Shown here: one piece after another, positions 31,957 through 43,135 of the stretch | Position numbering within the stretch: the stretch's first letter is position 1 | How the letters are laid out: each line of letters begins with the position of its first letter | Notes under the pieces: generated by a model | What the model saw: the letters and a program-made list of their open reading frames with translations, nothing else | Databases searched by the model: none | What the model was told of the DNA's origin: nothing | Assembly (NCBI GenBank): GCA_902589455.1 | Contig: CACISX010000002.1 | Coordinates: forward strand, 124,001 to 188,000 | DNA length: 64,000 bases | Origin: an uncultured Pelagibacteraceae bacterium | GTDB lineage: Bacteria; Pseudomonadota; Alphaproteobacteria; Pelagibacterales; Pelagibacteraceae | Direction: 5' to 3' | Position numbers and translations under genes: made by a program

Positions 31957-33779
31957 GCTGCCGCTATAGCTTTTTCGCTTTTCTTTCTTTCGTGTGGATC
32001 AAGAATTGCTTTTCTCAATCTACATGAGTCTGGGGTAATCTCTAAAGCCTCATCTGTATTAAGCATACTTAATTGTTCAGCAATAGACATTGTTCTAACA
32101 GGTGTTAGTACAACATTTTCATCGGTACCTTGAGTTCTCATATTAGTTAACTTTTTACCTTTCATAACATTTATTATCATGTCGCCTGGTTTAGGCGAAA
32201 GACCAACTATCATTCCAGGATAAACCGCATCATTATGAGTAACAAACATTTCTCCTCTTGCTTGTAAGTTAAAAATTGCAAATGCAACAGCTTTTCCTTG
32301 TTCCATTGAGATTAATGCACCATTTCTTCGACCTTCCATTTCTCCTTCAAAAGGACCATAGCTATGAAATATTCTATTTATTACTCCATTGCCTTTTGTA
32401 AGCGTAAGAAATCTACTTGTGTAGCCCATTAAACCTCTTGTTGGTGCATGAAAAATTAATCTTTTCTTATTTATTCCAGTATCTTTTAATTCTATTAGTT
32501 TACCTTTTCTTCTGTTCATTGAATCAATCACTTTTGATGAATGCTCTTCATCAAGATCCATAGTAATTTCTTCAATTGGCTCAAGTTTATTTCCACCTTC
32601 GTCTATTTTATATAAAACTTTTGGCGGGCTAACTGTCATTTCAAAACCTTCTCTTCTCATTTGAGTTAAAAGAATTTCGAGCATTAACTCACCTCTACCA
32701 CTTACGACAAAAGAGTCTTTTCCCTCGTTTTCAGAAAATGTAATCCCAACATTATTTTGAGCTTCTTGAACCAATCTATCTCTTATTTGTGTACTAGTAA
32801 GTTTTTTACCCTCAGTTCCAGCTAAAGGTGAAGTATTTACTGTAATTGTAATTGACATTGTAGGAGGATCTATGGGAGTAGCAGGAATAGGCTCATTAAC
32901 TTCTAAGTCACATATTGTGTCAGCAACATTTGCATTTTCTAATCCAGCAACAACCACAATATCTCCAGCCTCTCCAACATCTATTGGAACTTTTTTAGTT
33001 CCTTCATATCTAAAAATTTTAGTTAATTTTCCTTCATCAACTTTATCACCATTTAAATTAATTGCTTTTATAGATTGATTAGCTTTTGCAGTCCCTTGTG
33101 TAATTCTTCCAACCAAACTTCTTCCTAAAAAACTATCTGCATAAAGTAGTGTTGATAACATTGCAAAAGGTTTAGTTTTGTCAAGTTCAGCAGGTTTTAC
33201 ATGATCAATAATTAAATCTAACAAAGGATTTAAATTTTCTCTTGGACCATCAACTTCTTGATCTGCCCAACCTGATCTTCCACTTGCATAAAGAACTGGA
33301 AAATCTAATTGTTCCTCATTTGCATCTAAGCTTACAAATAAATCAAATGTTTCATCTAAAACTTCATTAGCTCTTTGATCAGCTTTATCTAATTTGTTAA
33401 TAACAACAATAGGTTTTAATCCTTGTTTAAGTGCTTTTGATAATACAAATTTTGTTTGAGGCATAACACCTTCTGCAGAGTCGATTAAAAGCAAAGCTCC
33501 ATCTGCCATACTTAAAACTCTTTCAACTTCAGCCGCAAAATCTCTATGACCTGGAGTGTCGATTATATTTATTCTTGAGTTATTCCAATTAATTGAAGCA
33601 GGTTTAGCTAAAATTGTAATTCCTCTTTCTTTTTCAAGCTCACCTGAGTCCATTAATCTTTCATCAACAACTTCATTATCTCTAAATGAACCACTTTGTT
33701 TCATTAAATTATCAATTAGAGTAGTTTTGCCATGATCAACATGGGCGATTATTGTGATGTTTCTAATATTATTGCTCAT
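31953..33779 (-). CDS. typA: Translational GTPase BipA/TypA
   Basis: This 608-residue ribosome-binding GTPase helps 50S subunit assembly and growth under stress. The G1 loop is IIAHVDHGKTTLIDNL near residues 10-25, followed by RGITILAKPASI, DTPGHRDFAAEVERVL and VVINKLDKADQRA. The EF-G-like domains and the C-terminal BipA domain (GRRNGALISMEQGKAVAFAI, RTQGTDENVVLTP) are complete. It is preceded by a tiny basic ORF on the same strand. Confidence 0.95.
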   Translation of the reverse strand: MSNNIRNITIIAHVDHGKTTLIDNLMKQSGSFRDNEVVDERLMDSGELEKERGITILAKPASINWNNSRINIIDTPGHRDFAAEVERVLSMADGALLLIDSAEGVMPQTKFVLSKALKQGLKPIVVINKLDKADQRANEVLDETFDLFVSLDANEEQLDFPVLYASGRSGWADQEVDGPRENLNPLLDLIIDHVKPAELDKTKPFAMLSTLLYADSFLGRSLVGRITQGTAKANQSIKAINLNGDKVDEGKLTKIFRYEGTKKVPIDVGEAGDIVVVAGLENANVADTICDLEVNEPIPATPIDPPTMSITITVNTSPLAGTEGKKLTSTQIRDRLVQEAQNNVGITFSENEGKDSFVVSGRGELMLEILLTQMRREGFEMTVSPPKVLYKIDEGGNKLEPIEEITMDLDEEHSSKVIDSMNRRKGKLIELKDTGINKKRLIFHAPTRGLMGYTSRFLTLTKGNGVINRIFHSYGPFEGEMEGRRNGALISMEQGKAVAFAIFNLQARGEMFVTHNDAVYPGMIVGLSPKPGDMIINVMKGKKLTNMRTQGTDENVVLTPVRTMSIAEQLSMLNTDEALEITPDSCRLRKAILDPHERKKSEKAIAAA

Positions 33780-33864
33780 AAATTCTGGCTCTTATACATA
33801 TTTAAAAGGATATTAAAACTCAAAAAAACTCATAACTGGCTTGAATAATTTTCAAAATTCAGGA

Positions 33865-33981
33865 TTAATTTGTCTTTTTTTGCTTATCTTTTTTAAGTTT
33901 TCTTTTTTCTTTAAAGCTTAATTTAGGTTTTTTTTTAACACTTGAGTCTTTAAATGATTTCCCGCTATATCTTTTTGACAT
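33865..33981 (-). CDS. Putative 38-residue very basic peptide between groEL and bipA
   Basis: An ATG at 33981 opens a 38-codon frame ending in TAA at 33865. The peptide starts MSKRYSGKSFKD and continues with KLSFKEKRKLKKDKQ; 15 of 38 residues are Lys. It lies after the groEL terminator and 85 bases before bipA on the same strand, so it could be the first gene of the bipA transcript. No strong ribosome-binding site is visible. It resembles no family that I know and could be a chance frame in AT-rich DNA. Confidence 0.45.
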   Translation of the reverse strand: MSKRYSGKSFKDSSVKKKPKLSFKEKRKLKKDKQKKTN

Positions 33982-33995
33982 GATTAAACTTCACA

Positions 33996-34028
33996 TAAAA
34001 AAAAGGCCATCTTGAGATGGCCTTTTAA
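33996..34028 (-). terminator. Intrinsic terminator after groEL
   Basis: AAAAGGCCATC at 34001-34011 pairs with GATGGCCTTTT at 34016-34026 around a TTGA loop. On the minus strand the stem is followed by a run of eight T, giving a strong terminator for groESL. Confidence 0.88.
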
Positions 34029-34050
34029 ATTTTTTTTAACAAATGAGGGA

Positions 34051-35724
<1,674 letters not shown>

Positions 35725-35735
35725 TTACTAATTAT

Positions 35736-36026
35736 TTATTTGCTTGAAATACCCATAATGTCTGACTCTTTCATTATGCTATATTCTTTACCATCTATTT
35801 TGACTTCAGTTCCAGACCATTTACCGAATAAAACTTTGTCTCCAACCTTAACATCCATTGGAATTTTTTTTCCATCTTCTGTTTTTGCTCCGCCGCCTAC
35901 AGCAACAACTTTTCCTTCCTGAGGTTTTTCTTGAGCTGAGTCTGGGATAATTATTCCACCAGCAGTTTTTTCACTGCTATCCAGTACTTCTATTAAAACT
36001 CTGTCATGTAACGGTTTAAATTTCAT
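35736..36026 (-). CDS. groS: Co-chaperonin GroES (10 kDa)
   Basis: This 96-residue co-chaperonin caps the GroEL ring. It has [25 protein letters not shown], whose mobile loop spans about residues 17-32, and [22 protein letters not shown] clear AAGGAG ribosome-binding site precedes the ATG. It is the first gene of the groESL operon and has a sigma32-type promoter 38-65 bases upstream of its start. Confidence 0.97.
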   Translation of the reverse strand: MKFKPLHDRVLIEVLDSSEKTAGGIIIPDSAQEKPQEGKVVAVGGGAKTEDGKKIPMDVKVGDKVLFGKWSGTEVKIDGKEYSIMKESDIMGISSK

Positions 36027-36063
36027 AATATCTCCTTAATAAATCTTTATAAATATGAGCTTC

Positions 36064-36091
36064 ATATAGATATTTCGCTGTCTATTTCAAG
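36064..36091 (-). promoter_or_regulatory. Sigma32-type heat-shock promoter of groESL
   Basis: On the minus strand, CTTGAAA (36091-36085) and CTATAT (36069-36064) are 15 bases apart, close to the alphaproteobacterial RpoH consensus and with the same spacing as at hsp20. No CIRCE element (HrcA site) is seen. Confidence 0.68.
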
Positions 36092-36158
36092 ATGAGTCTC
36101 ATTCAGATCTATTAAAAAGCTAGTAAATTAGAGATTTTATGGTTTATACCTTAAAAAT

Positions 36159-36977
36159 ATGACTAAAAAATTAGATTTAACAGGACTGAAGTCAATAGCT
36201 GATAATTATGATCTTTTCTATATAGACTTATGGGGGGTAATTCATAATGGGATTAAATTACATGAAAAAGCAATAATTGTTCTTAAAGAACTTTTAAAAA
36301 AAAATAAAAGTTTTGTACTTTTAACAAATGCACCAAGACCAAATGAAACTGTTAAAAATTTCTTAGAAAAAATAGGCATGGATAAAGATTTAAGAGATCA
36401 TGTATTTACTTCAGGCGAAGCAGCACTAAGTTATTTAAAAAAAAATTTTCTATCTAAGAAATTTTATCATATAGGCCCACCTAGAGATTTTGATTTATTT
36501 AATTTATTTGAAAATAACAAAAGTGAGGACATTAAAGAAAGCGAGTATTTATTGTGCACTGGTTTATTTGATGATTTTGATAAAGACTTGACTTATTATA
36601 AAGATTTATTTGCTAACCATTTAAATAAAATAATGATCTGTACAAATCCAGATTTAATTGTTGATCGCGGAAGCACAAGAGAGTTGTGTGCAGGCTCAGT
36701 TGCTATGGTTTTTGAAAAAATGGGTGGGCAGGTAGTTTATTTTGGAAAACCTTATCCAGAAGTTTATAATCAATCAATTAACAATTATAATAAAAAAATA
36801 TTAGCAATTGGCGATAATTTAAACACAGACATAAGAGGAGCAAATCTATTAAATTATGACTGCTTGCTGATTTCTAATGGAATTCATAGAAATGAAATCA
36901 ATGATAAGGGTATCGAAAAAGTTGCAAAAGAATATGAGGCAATAGTTAATTTTATTCAGTCGGATTTAAAATGGTAA
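36159..36977 (+). CDS. HAD-superfamily class IIA hydrolase (TIGR01459 type)
   Basis: This 272-residue sugar-phosphatase-like enzyme has the catalytic FYIDLWGVIHNG near residues 20-31, in which both Asp-type positions of the motif are read as D and W as usual for this subfamily, VLLTNAPRPNETV near 52-64, FGKPYPEVYN near 194-203, and AIGDNLNTDIRGANLL near 213-228. The substrate is unknown. It overlaps the ribF start by seven bases, so it is probably the first gene of the ribF-ileS-lspA operon. Confidence 0.84.
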   Translation: MTKKLDLTGLKSIADNYDLFYIDLWGVIHNGIKLHEKAIIVLKELLKKNKSFVLLTNAPRPNETVKNFLEKIGMDKDLRDHVFTSGEAALSYLKKNFLSKKFYHIGPPRDFDLFNLFENNKSEDIKESEYLLCTGLFDDFDKDLTYYKDLFANHLNKIMICTNPDLIVDRGSTRELCAGSVAMVFEKMGGQVVYFGKPYPEVYNQSINNYNKKILAIGDNLNTDIRGANLLNYDCLLISNGIHRNEINDKGIEKVAKEYEAIVNFIQSDLKW

Positions 36978-37894
36978 AACATTACTATAATTTTAATATT
37001 CAAAAAAAACACAAAGGATCGATTATCTTAATAGGTAATTTTGACGGACTACATCAAGGTCATCAAAAGTTATTTAAGTTAGCACAATCATATAAGAAAA
37101 AATATAATTTAAAAATAGGTGTTATTAATTTTGATCCGATGCCTAAAATGTTTTTTAATAAAAAATTAAAAAATTTTAGACTTTCAAACGTTGAACAAAA
37201 AATTAAATTACTTAGCAAATTTAAAGTTGATTTTGTAATAACAAAAATATTTGATAAAAAATTTTCAAAAACTAAAGCATTAAATTTTATAATTGAAATT
37301 CTAAATAAAAAATTAAATTCTAAATTTATTTTTGTAAGTAATAATTTTAGATTTGGAAATAATAGAGAAGGTAATGTTAATTTGTTAATTGAAAATGAAA
37401 AAACTTATAATTATAAAGTTGTTAAACCAAAACCATTAACTAAAGATAAAAAAATTATATCATCTTCTTTAATAAGAAATCTTTTAGAAAATGGATTTTT
37501 AGAAAAAGCAAATAAACTTCTTGATAGAAATTGGACTATAGAGGGAATAGTTCAAAAGGGGAGGCAAGTTGGAAAAAAAATTGGATTCCCAACCTGTAAT
37601 ATAGATATTCATAATTATGTTTTAGCTAAACCAGGTGTTTATGCTGTTAAAGTTTTAAGGAAAAATAATACTAAATATCTTAGAGGAATTGCTAATTTAG
37701 GATTTAGACCCACATTTAATCAAAAAAAAATCTTATTAGAAGTTCATTTGTTTAATTTTTCTGGAAATCTTTATAATAAACTTTTATCAGTAGAGTTTTT
37801 AAAGTTTATTAGAAAAGAAAAAAAATTTAAAAATGTTAATCAATTAAAAGCTCAAATAAAAACTGATTTAAAAATTGCAAAAAATACTAAATGA
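36971..37894 (+). CDS. ribF: Bifunctional riboflavin kinase/FAD synthetase
   Basis: RibF makes FMN and then FAD from riboflavin. The 307-residue protein has the nucleotidyl transferase site LIGNFDGLHQGHQKLF near residues 18-33, SSSLIRNLLENG near 160, and the kinase domain with GRQVGKKIGFPTCNI near 197-211 and YLRGIANLGFRPTF near 237. Both activities appear intact. It overlaps ileS by four bases. FAD supply would serve xanthine dehydrogenase and other flavoproteins. Confidence 0.92.
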   Translation: MVKHYYNFNIQKKHKGSIILIGNFDGLHQGHQKLFKLAQSYKKKYNLKIGVINFDPMPKMFFNKKLKNFRLSNVEQKIKLLSKFKVDFVITKIFDKKFSKTKALNFIIEILNKKLNSKFIFVSNNFRFGNNREGNVNLLIENEKTYNYKVVKPKPLTKDKKIISSSLIRNLLENGFLEKANKLLDRNWTIEGIVQKGRQVGKKIGFPTCNIDIHNYVLAKPGVYAVKVLRKNNTKYLRGIANLGFRPTFNQKKILLEVHLFNFSGNLYNKLLSVEFLKFIRKEKKFKNVNQLKAQIKTDLKIAKNTK

Positions 37895-40605
37895 GTAAAT
37901 CACAAATTAATCTGCCAAAAACAGCTTTTTCTATGAAGGCCAATTTGCCAACAAGAGAGCCTGAAATTTTAGATTATTGGCAAAAAATAAATCTTTATGA
38001 TGAAATAAGAAACTCAAGTAAAGGAAAAGAAAAATTTGTTCTTCACGATGGCCCACCTTATGCGAATGGTAACATTCACATGGGTACTGCTCTAAATAAA
38101 ATATTGAAAGATATTATCGTTAAATTTCATCAAATGGATGGTAAAGACAGTATATATGTTCCAGGGTGGGACTGTCATGGTCTACCAATTGAATGGAAAA
38201 TAGAGGAACAGTATAAAAAAAATAAAAAAAATAAAAATGAAATTCCTGTCGTTGAGTTCAGAAAAGAGTGTAGATCATTTGCAGAAAAATGGATTGAAGT
38301 TCATAAATCTCAATTTAAACGTCTAGGTGTTGTTGGAGATTGGGAAAATTACTACTCTACAATGAGTTTTGGAGCTGAGGCCCAAATTGTAAGAGAACTC
38401 GGAAAGTTTTTAAAAGAGGGAAGTTTATATAGAGGTTTTAAACCAGTTTTATGGTCAACAGTTGAAAAAACAGCTCTTGCAGATGCAGAGGTAGAATATC
38501 AAGATCATAAATCTGATACAATTTATACATCTTTTTCAGTTAAATCCTCTGATTTAAAAGAATTAGTTGGAAGTGATATTCTAATTTGGACAACAACACC
38601 ATGGACAATTCCAGCCAATAAAGCTTTAGCATATAATGAGTCTCTTAATTATGTGATATTACAATTGAGAGATGATGGTGATTTTAAAAACAGAAAAATA
38701 GTTGTTGCAGAAGCTTTATTAGAGTCAGTTATTAAAGAATGTGGAATAAAAGATTATAAAAAAATTCATACTTTAAAAGGAAAAGAATTTAAAAATACTA
38801 TCTGCAATCATCCATTTATTAAAATTGGATATGAACAAGATATTCCAATGCTAGAGGCAAGATTTGTTACAACTGAGCAAGGAACTGGAATTGTTCATTG
38901 TGCTCCAAGTCATGGACCTGATGATTTTAATTTATGTTTAAACAATGGAATTAAGGCAATAGAAACTGTTGATGGAGACGGAAAATATACAAACAACGTT
39001 AAACTGTTTGAAGGTATCCATATTTTTAAAGCAAACGCAATCATAATTGAAAAACTTAATGAGCAAAAAAATTTATTATCTAATGGTGAATTAGTTCACT
39101 CTTATCCACATTCATGGAGATCTAAAGCACCACTTGTTCATAGAGCGACGCCCCAATGGTTTATTTCTATGGAAAGTCACAAATTGAGAGATACAGCTTT
39201 AAAAGCAATAGATGAGACAGTTTTTTATCCAAGCAAAGGTAAGGAGAGATTAAAATCGATGATCGAAACTAGGCCTGATTGGTGTGTATCAAGACAAAGA
39301 GTTTGGGGAGTGCCTCTTCCAATTTTCGTAAATAAAAAAACTAAAGAAATTTTAGTAGATGATAATGTTATTGAAAATATTGCTTCAATTTATGAAAAAG
39401 AGGGTTCAGACTGTTGGTTTTCAGATGATCCTCAGAGGTTTTTAGGCAATAAATATAAAGCAGAAGAGTTTGATAAATTAAGTGATATCGTTGAGGTTTG
39501 GTTTGACAGTGGATCGACTCATTCATTTGTATTAGAAAAAAGAAAAGATTTAAAATGGCCAGCATCAATGTATTTAGAGGGATCAGATCAACATAGAGGT
39601 TGGTTTCATTCATCACTTCTAGAGTCCTGTGGAACCAGAGGTAGAGCCCCATTCGAATCTATTTTATCTCATGGTTTCGTTGTAGATGGTAAAGGATTAA
39701 AAATGTCAAAATCATTAGGCAATGTAATTGCGCCTGACGATATCTTAAAAAAATATGGTGCCGATATCTTGAGAATTTGGGTAGCATCATCAAATTATGC
39801 AGAAGACTTAAGAATTGATTATTCAATCTTAGACCAACATGCTGAATCTTATAGAAAAATTAGAAATACGTTTAGGTATTTACTTGGGAATATAAACGAT
39901 AATTTTGAAACAATAAATCTGGAAACGCTCAAAGTAGATGATTTACCTGAGTTAGAAAAGATAATGCTGCATAAAATTTATGTTTTAAACAATAATTTTA
40001 AAAAAAATTTTAATAATTACGATTTTCATAATTTGTATAAAGAATTATTAAATTTTTGTACTGTCGATTTATCAGCTTTTTACTTTGATATTAGAAAAGA
40101 TAATCTTTATTGTGATCCTGTAGACTCAAAAAAAAGAAAATCAACAATTGTACTTCTTAATATAATTTTAAATGCACTGTTAAAATGGTTTGCACCTATC
40201 TTATCTTTTACAACTGAAGAAATTTTTAAATTATTATTCAAAGACCATAAAAGTATTCACCTAGAAAAATTTCTAGAATTTCCAGATAAATTTAAAAATG
40301 AAAAACTTAGTGAAAAATGGGTCGAATTAATTAAAATTAGAAACATTTGCAATATAAGTATTGAAGAAAAAAGAGCCAGTAAAGAAATAGGATCAAGCTT
40401 AGAGGCAGATTTAAAAATACAATTAAATCAAAAATTAAAAAATCTTATAGAAAATACAGATTTTTCTGAACTTTGTATTACTTCAAAAGCTGAAGTTGTT
40501 TATAAAAATGATACTGAGACAACAGCAATAACCAGCAAAGCAAAGGGATCCAAGTGCCCAGTTTGCTGGAAAATAAACGAGGGCCCTTGTCCTAGACACC
40601 CTTAA
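37891..40605 (+). CDS. ileS: Isoleucyl-tRNA synthetase
   Basis: This 904-residue class I synthetase charges tRNA-Ile. The HIGH-type motif is [13 protein letters not shown] near residues 53-65, the KMSKS loop is [10 protein letters not shown] near 602-611, the editing domain carries [14 protein letters not shown] near 230, and the C-terminal zinc site is [15 protein letters not shown]. The order, the length and the overlaps with ribF and lspA are conventional. Confidence 0.97.
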   Translation: MSKSQINLPKTAFSMKANLPTREPEILDYWQKINLYDEIRNSSKGKEKFVLHDGPPYANGNIHMGTALNKILKDIIVKFHQMDGKDSIYVPGWDCHGLPIEWKIEEQYKKNKKNKNEIPVVEFRKECRSFAEKWIEVHKSQFKRLGVVGDWENYYSTMSFGAEAQIVRELGKFLKEGSLYRGFKPVLWSTVEKTALADAEVEYQDHKSDTIYTSFSVKSSDLKELVGSDILIWTTTPWTIPANKALAYNESLNYVILQLRDDGDFKNRKIVVAEALLESVIKECGIKDYKKIHTLKGKEFKNTICNHPFIKIGYEQDIPMLEARFVTTEQGTGIVHCAPSHGPDDFNLCLNNGIKAIETVDGDGKYTNNVKLFEGIHIFKANAIIIEKLNEQKNLLSNGELVHSYPHSWRSKAPLVHRATPQWFISMESHKLRDTALKAIDETVFYPSKGKERLKSMIETRPDWCVSRQRVWGVPLPIFVNKKTKEILVDDNVIENIASIYEKEGSDCWFSDDPQRFLGNKYKAEEFDKLSDIVEVWFDSGSTHSFVLEKRKDLKWPASMYLEGSDQHRGWFHSSLLESCGTRGRAPFESILSHGFVVDGKGLKMSKSLGNVIAPDDILKKYGADILRIWVASSNYAEDLRIDYSILDQHAESYRKIRNTFRYLLGNINDNFETINLETLKVDDLPELEKIMLHKIYVLNNNFKKNFNNYDFHNLYKELLNFCTVDLSAFYFDIRKDNLYCDPVDSKKRKSTIVLLNIILNALLKWFAPILSFTTEEIFKLLFKDHKSIHLEKFLEFPDKFKNEKLSEKWVELIKIRNICNISIEEKRASKEIGSSLEADLKIQLNQKLKNLIENTDFSELCITSKAEVVYKNDTETTAITSKAKGSKCPVCWKINEGPCPRHP

Positions 40606-41108
40606 TGATTTTGAAAAATTTAGATAAAAGTTTTTTAATTAATTTGTTGTTAATTTTCTTCATTTTTCTATTGGATAGAATTTCCAAAATTTATGTAATT
40701 AATTTAGATAAAAAATTATTTGGATCTGAAATATTTTCTTCAAAATTTTTAAATATTAATTTAATCTGGAATGAAGGGATAGCTTTCGGTCTTTTTTCTT
40801 TTAATGAAAAATTTTTTTATAACACATTAACAATTATAATTTTAATCATTATTTTTATAATTTTTATTATGATTATTAAAAGTGTGGGATTTAAGAAATA
40901 TGTACTTTTAATGATTTTAGGTGGAGCTCTTGGAAATGTGTTTGATAGATTATATTATAAAGCAGTTCCTGATTTTATAGATTTTCATGTAGGAAATTTT
41001 CATTGGTTTATTTTTAATGTATCAGATATATTTATAACTATAGGAGTAATTGGAATGATTTTTTTTGAAATAATTGATAAAGATAAACCTCAAAATGAAA
41101 AAACATAA
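40605..41108 (+). CDS. lspA: Lipoprotein signal peptidase (signal peptidase II)
   Basis: LspA cuts signal peptides from lipoproteins in the inner membrane. The 167-residue protein has four helices and both catalytic Asp motifs: [14 protein letters not shown] near residues 105-118, and [14 protein letters not shown] near 138-151. [14 protein letters not shown] near 52-65 is also conserved. It shares one base with ileS and overlaps the next gene, itself a predicted lipoprotein, by 14 bases. Confidence 0.93.
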   Translation: MILKNLDKSFLINLLLIFFIFLLDRISKIYVINLDKKLFGSEIFSSKFLNINLIWNEGIAFGLFSFNEKFFYNTLTIIILIIIFIIFIMIIKSVGFKKYVLLMILGGALGNVFDRLYYKAVPDFIDFHVGNFHWFIFNVSDIFITIGVIGMIFFEIIDKDKPQNEKT

Positions 41109-41421
41109 AATTTTATTTTTAATTATTATAATTAATTTGTTATTAAGCTCATGTGGTTCTGTTCAAAAAGCATTTGACCCCCAAAGAAAAAACAATTCAG
41201 ATGAATTTTTAGTCGAAAAAAAATCACCTCTTTCTACTCCGCCAGATTTTGAAAAGTTGCCAAAACCAAAAGATAAACAAAATTTAGAGATTCAAGAAAA
41301 AAATGAGAATTTAGAAGCTTTAATTAATGAAACACAAGATAATAATGTCGAAATAAAGGAAACAGTTGATAGTTCAAGCAATTTAGAAGAATCAATAATA
41401 GAAAAAATCAAAAGTAATTAA
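41095..41421 (+). CDS. Small lipoprotein, DUF3035-like
   Basis: This 108-residue protein has a lipoprotein signal with lipobox LSSC and Cys near residue 20. A short [23 protein letters not shown] stretch, split here as [12 protein letters not shown] and [11 protein letters not shown], matches the DUF3035 pattern (beta barrel assembly-linked lipoproteins in Alphaproteobacteria). The rest is acidic and of low complexity. The ATG at 41095 is chosen over one at 41074 because it gives a proper signal peptide. It begins inside lspA and shares one base with pgi. Confidence 0.75.
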   Translation: MKKHKILFLIIIINLLLSSCGSVQKAFDPQRKNNSDEFLVEKKSPLSTPPDFEKLPKPKDKQNLEIQEKNENLEALINETQDNNVEIKETVDSSSNLEESIIEKIKSN

Positions 41422-42575
41422 TGTTAACCTCGGGTATTCATTTTACCAAATTCAAAATTAGAAAAAAAAATATTAAAATTAAAAATGAATTAAAATTTAT
41501 TTTAAAACAAAATATTCAAGTAATTCATTCATTAACAAAAAAATATATAAATAATTTTAATAAAAAAGATATTTTAAAATACAAAAAACAGAAAAATTAT
41601 AGAATAATTGGTATGGGAGGATCATCCTTAGGGTCTCAAGCAATTTATGATTTTTTAAAACATAAAATTAATAAAAAATTTGAATTTTTAGATAATTTGA
41701 ATGCTAATTACAAAAATTCATCTAATTCCAACATTTTAAATTTAATTATATCTAAATCTGGAAATACGTTAGAGACAATAGTTAATTCTAATATTTGTAT
41801 TAAAAAAAATCAAAAGAATATTTTTATAACAGAGAATAAAAAAAGTTACCTTCATATTTTAGCAGAAAAATTAAAAGCAGAAATTATTTACCATAATAAT
41901 TTTATTGGTGGCAGATATTCAGTTTTATCAGAAGTTGGTATGTTACCTGCTGAACTAATGGGTTTAGATATTTCAAAATTTAAACAATTAAATAATTTAA
42001 TAAAAAATAAAAAGTATCTAAATAATTTAGTCAATAATGTAGAATCGATACTATATTTTATTAAAATTAAAAAATTAAATTCAGTTATTATTAATTATGA
42101 TGAAAAATCTACTAATCTATTTAATTGGTATCAACAATTAGTTGCAGAAAGTCTTGGAAAGCAGTCTAAAGGTATTTTGCCTATTGTTTCAAATATGCCA
42201 AAAGACAATCATAGTGTAATGCAGTTATATTTGGATGGTACTAAAAATAATTTTTTTACTTTTTTTTACGTTAAAGAAAAAAATTCTCTAAAAATAAATA
42301 ACAGCCAAATTTTGCAAACGCAAAGTTATTTAAAAAATAGAGATATTAATCATATCATTTATGCTCAAAAGCAAGCTACAGAATCTGTTTTTAAAAAAAA
42401 GAAAATACCTTTTAGGAGTTTTGAGATTTTGAAAAGAGATGAAAAAACTCTAGGTGAACTTTTTACTTTCTTTATTTTAGAAACAATATTGTTGGGAAGA
42501 GCTCTTAAAATCAATCCTTTTGACCAACCAGCAGTAGAGTTAATTAAAACTGAAACAAAGAAAATTTTAACTTAA
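41421..42575 (+). CDS. pgi: Glucose-6-phosphate isomerase, short form
   Basis: This 384-residue enzyme interconverts glucose-6-P and fructose-6-P. The SIS fold is marked by YRIIGMGGSSLGSQAIYDF near residues 60-78, LIISKSGNTLETIVNSN near 110-126, GGRYSVLSEVGMLPAELMG near 162-180, and QLVAESLGKQSKGILPI near 238-254. It is shorter than most bacterial Pgi proteins (about 430-550 residues) but keeps these motifs. It ends over the convergent rsmD gene. Confidence 0.85.
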   Translation: MLTSGIHFTKFKIRKKNIKIKNELKFILKQNIQVIHSLTKKYINNFNKKDILKYKKQKNYRIIGMGGSSLGSQAIYDFLKHKINKKFEFLDNLNANYKNSSNSNILNLIISKSGNTLETIVNSNICIKKNQKNIFITENKKSYLHILAEKLKAEIIYHNNFIGGRYSVLSEVGMLPAELMGLDISKFKQLNNLIKNKKYLNNLVNNVESILYFIKIKKLNSVIINYDEKSTNLFNWYQQLVAESLGKQSKGILPIVSNMPKDNHSVMQLYLDGTKNNFFTFFYVKEKNSLKINNSQILQTQSYLKNRDINHIIYAQKQATESVFKKKKIPFRSFEILKRDEKTLGELFTFFILETILLGRALKINPFDQPAVELIKTETKKILT

Positions 42576-43135
42576 ATAAATTTTCCAAATATTATTTTAG
42601 AGATTCCATATTTTTTTTCTTCAATAATCTTAAATTCCTCTGGAAAATTATCCTCTTCTTTTTTATGTCTATGAATAATTATTATTCCATCTGGTCCAAG
42701 AGTTTTAAATTTAGAAAGATTATTTAAAATAATATTAATTTTTTTTTCTTTGTATGGAGGATCTAAAAAAATAATATCAAACTTTTCTTTTTTTTCTAAA
42801 AAATCAAAATCAATTAAAATATTTTTTTCAATAATTGAATAATTATTGATTTTTTTTAAATTTGATAAATTTTTTTTTAAGATAGGCAATATTCCGTCGT
42901 AATTTTCTACAAAACTCACATGTTTTGCTTTTCTAGACAAACATTCCAAACCAAAGGATCCTGTTCCAGAAAATAAATCTAAGACATAAGATTTTTCAAG
43001 GTCTATAGAAAATTTATTTGAATGATTAATAATATTAAAAATAGATTCCTTTGTTAAATCTTTTAAAGGTCTTGTTTCTTTATCTTTAGGCTCAAGAATT
43101 TTTTTACCTTTAAAATTACCACCAATAATTCTCAT
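42572..43135 (-). CDS. rsmD: 16S rRNA (guanine966-N2)-methyltransferase
   Basis: This 187-residue SAM-dependent methyltransferase modifies G966 of 16S rRNA. MRIIGGNFKGKKILEP is the family start, RPLKDLTKESIFNII follows, LDLFSGTGSFGLECLSR near residues 49-65 binds SAM, and FLDPPYKE near 122-129 is the catalytic DPPY motif. It overlaps the purD stop by four bases and is translated after it. Confidence 0.92.
   Translation of the reverse strand: MRIIGGNFKGKKILEPKDKETRPLKDLTKESIFNIINHSNKFSIDLEKSYVLDLFSGTGSFGLECLSRKAKHVSFVENYDGILPILKKNLSNLKKINNYSIIEKNILIDFDFLEKKEKFDIIFLDPPYKEKKINIILNNLSKFKTLGPDGIIIIHRHKKEEDNFPEEFKIIEEKKYGISKIIFGKFI

Noticed and set aside
36027..36158. CIRCE (HrcA) operator before groES
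   Set aside because: The TTAGCACTC/GAGTGCTAA inverted repeat is absent. ATGAG-T-CTCAT at 36092-36102 is a short palindrome without the right sequence.
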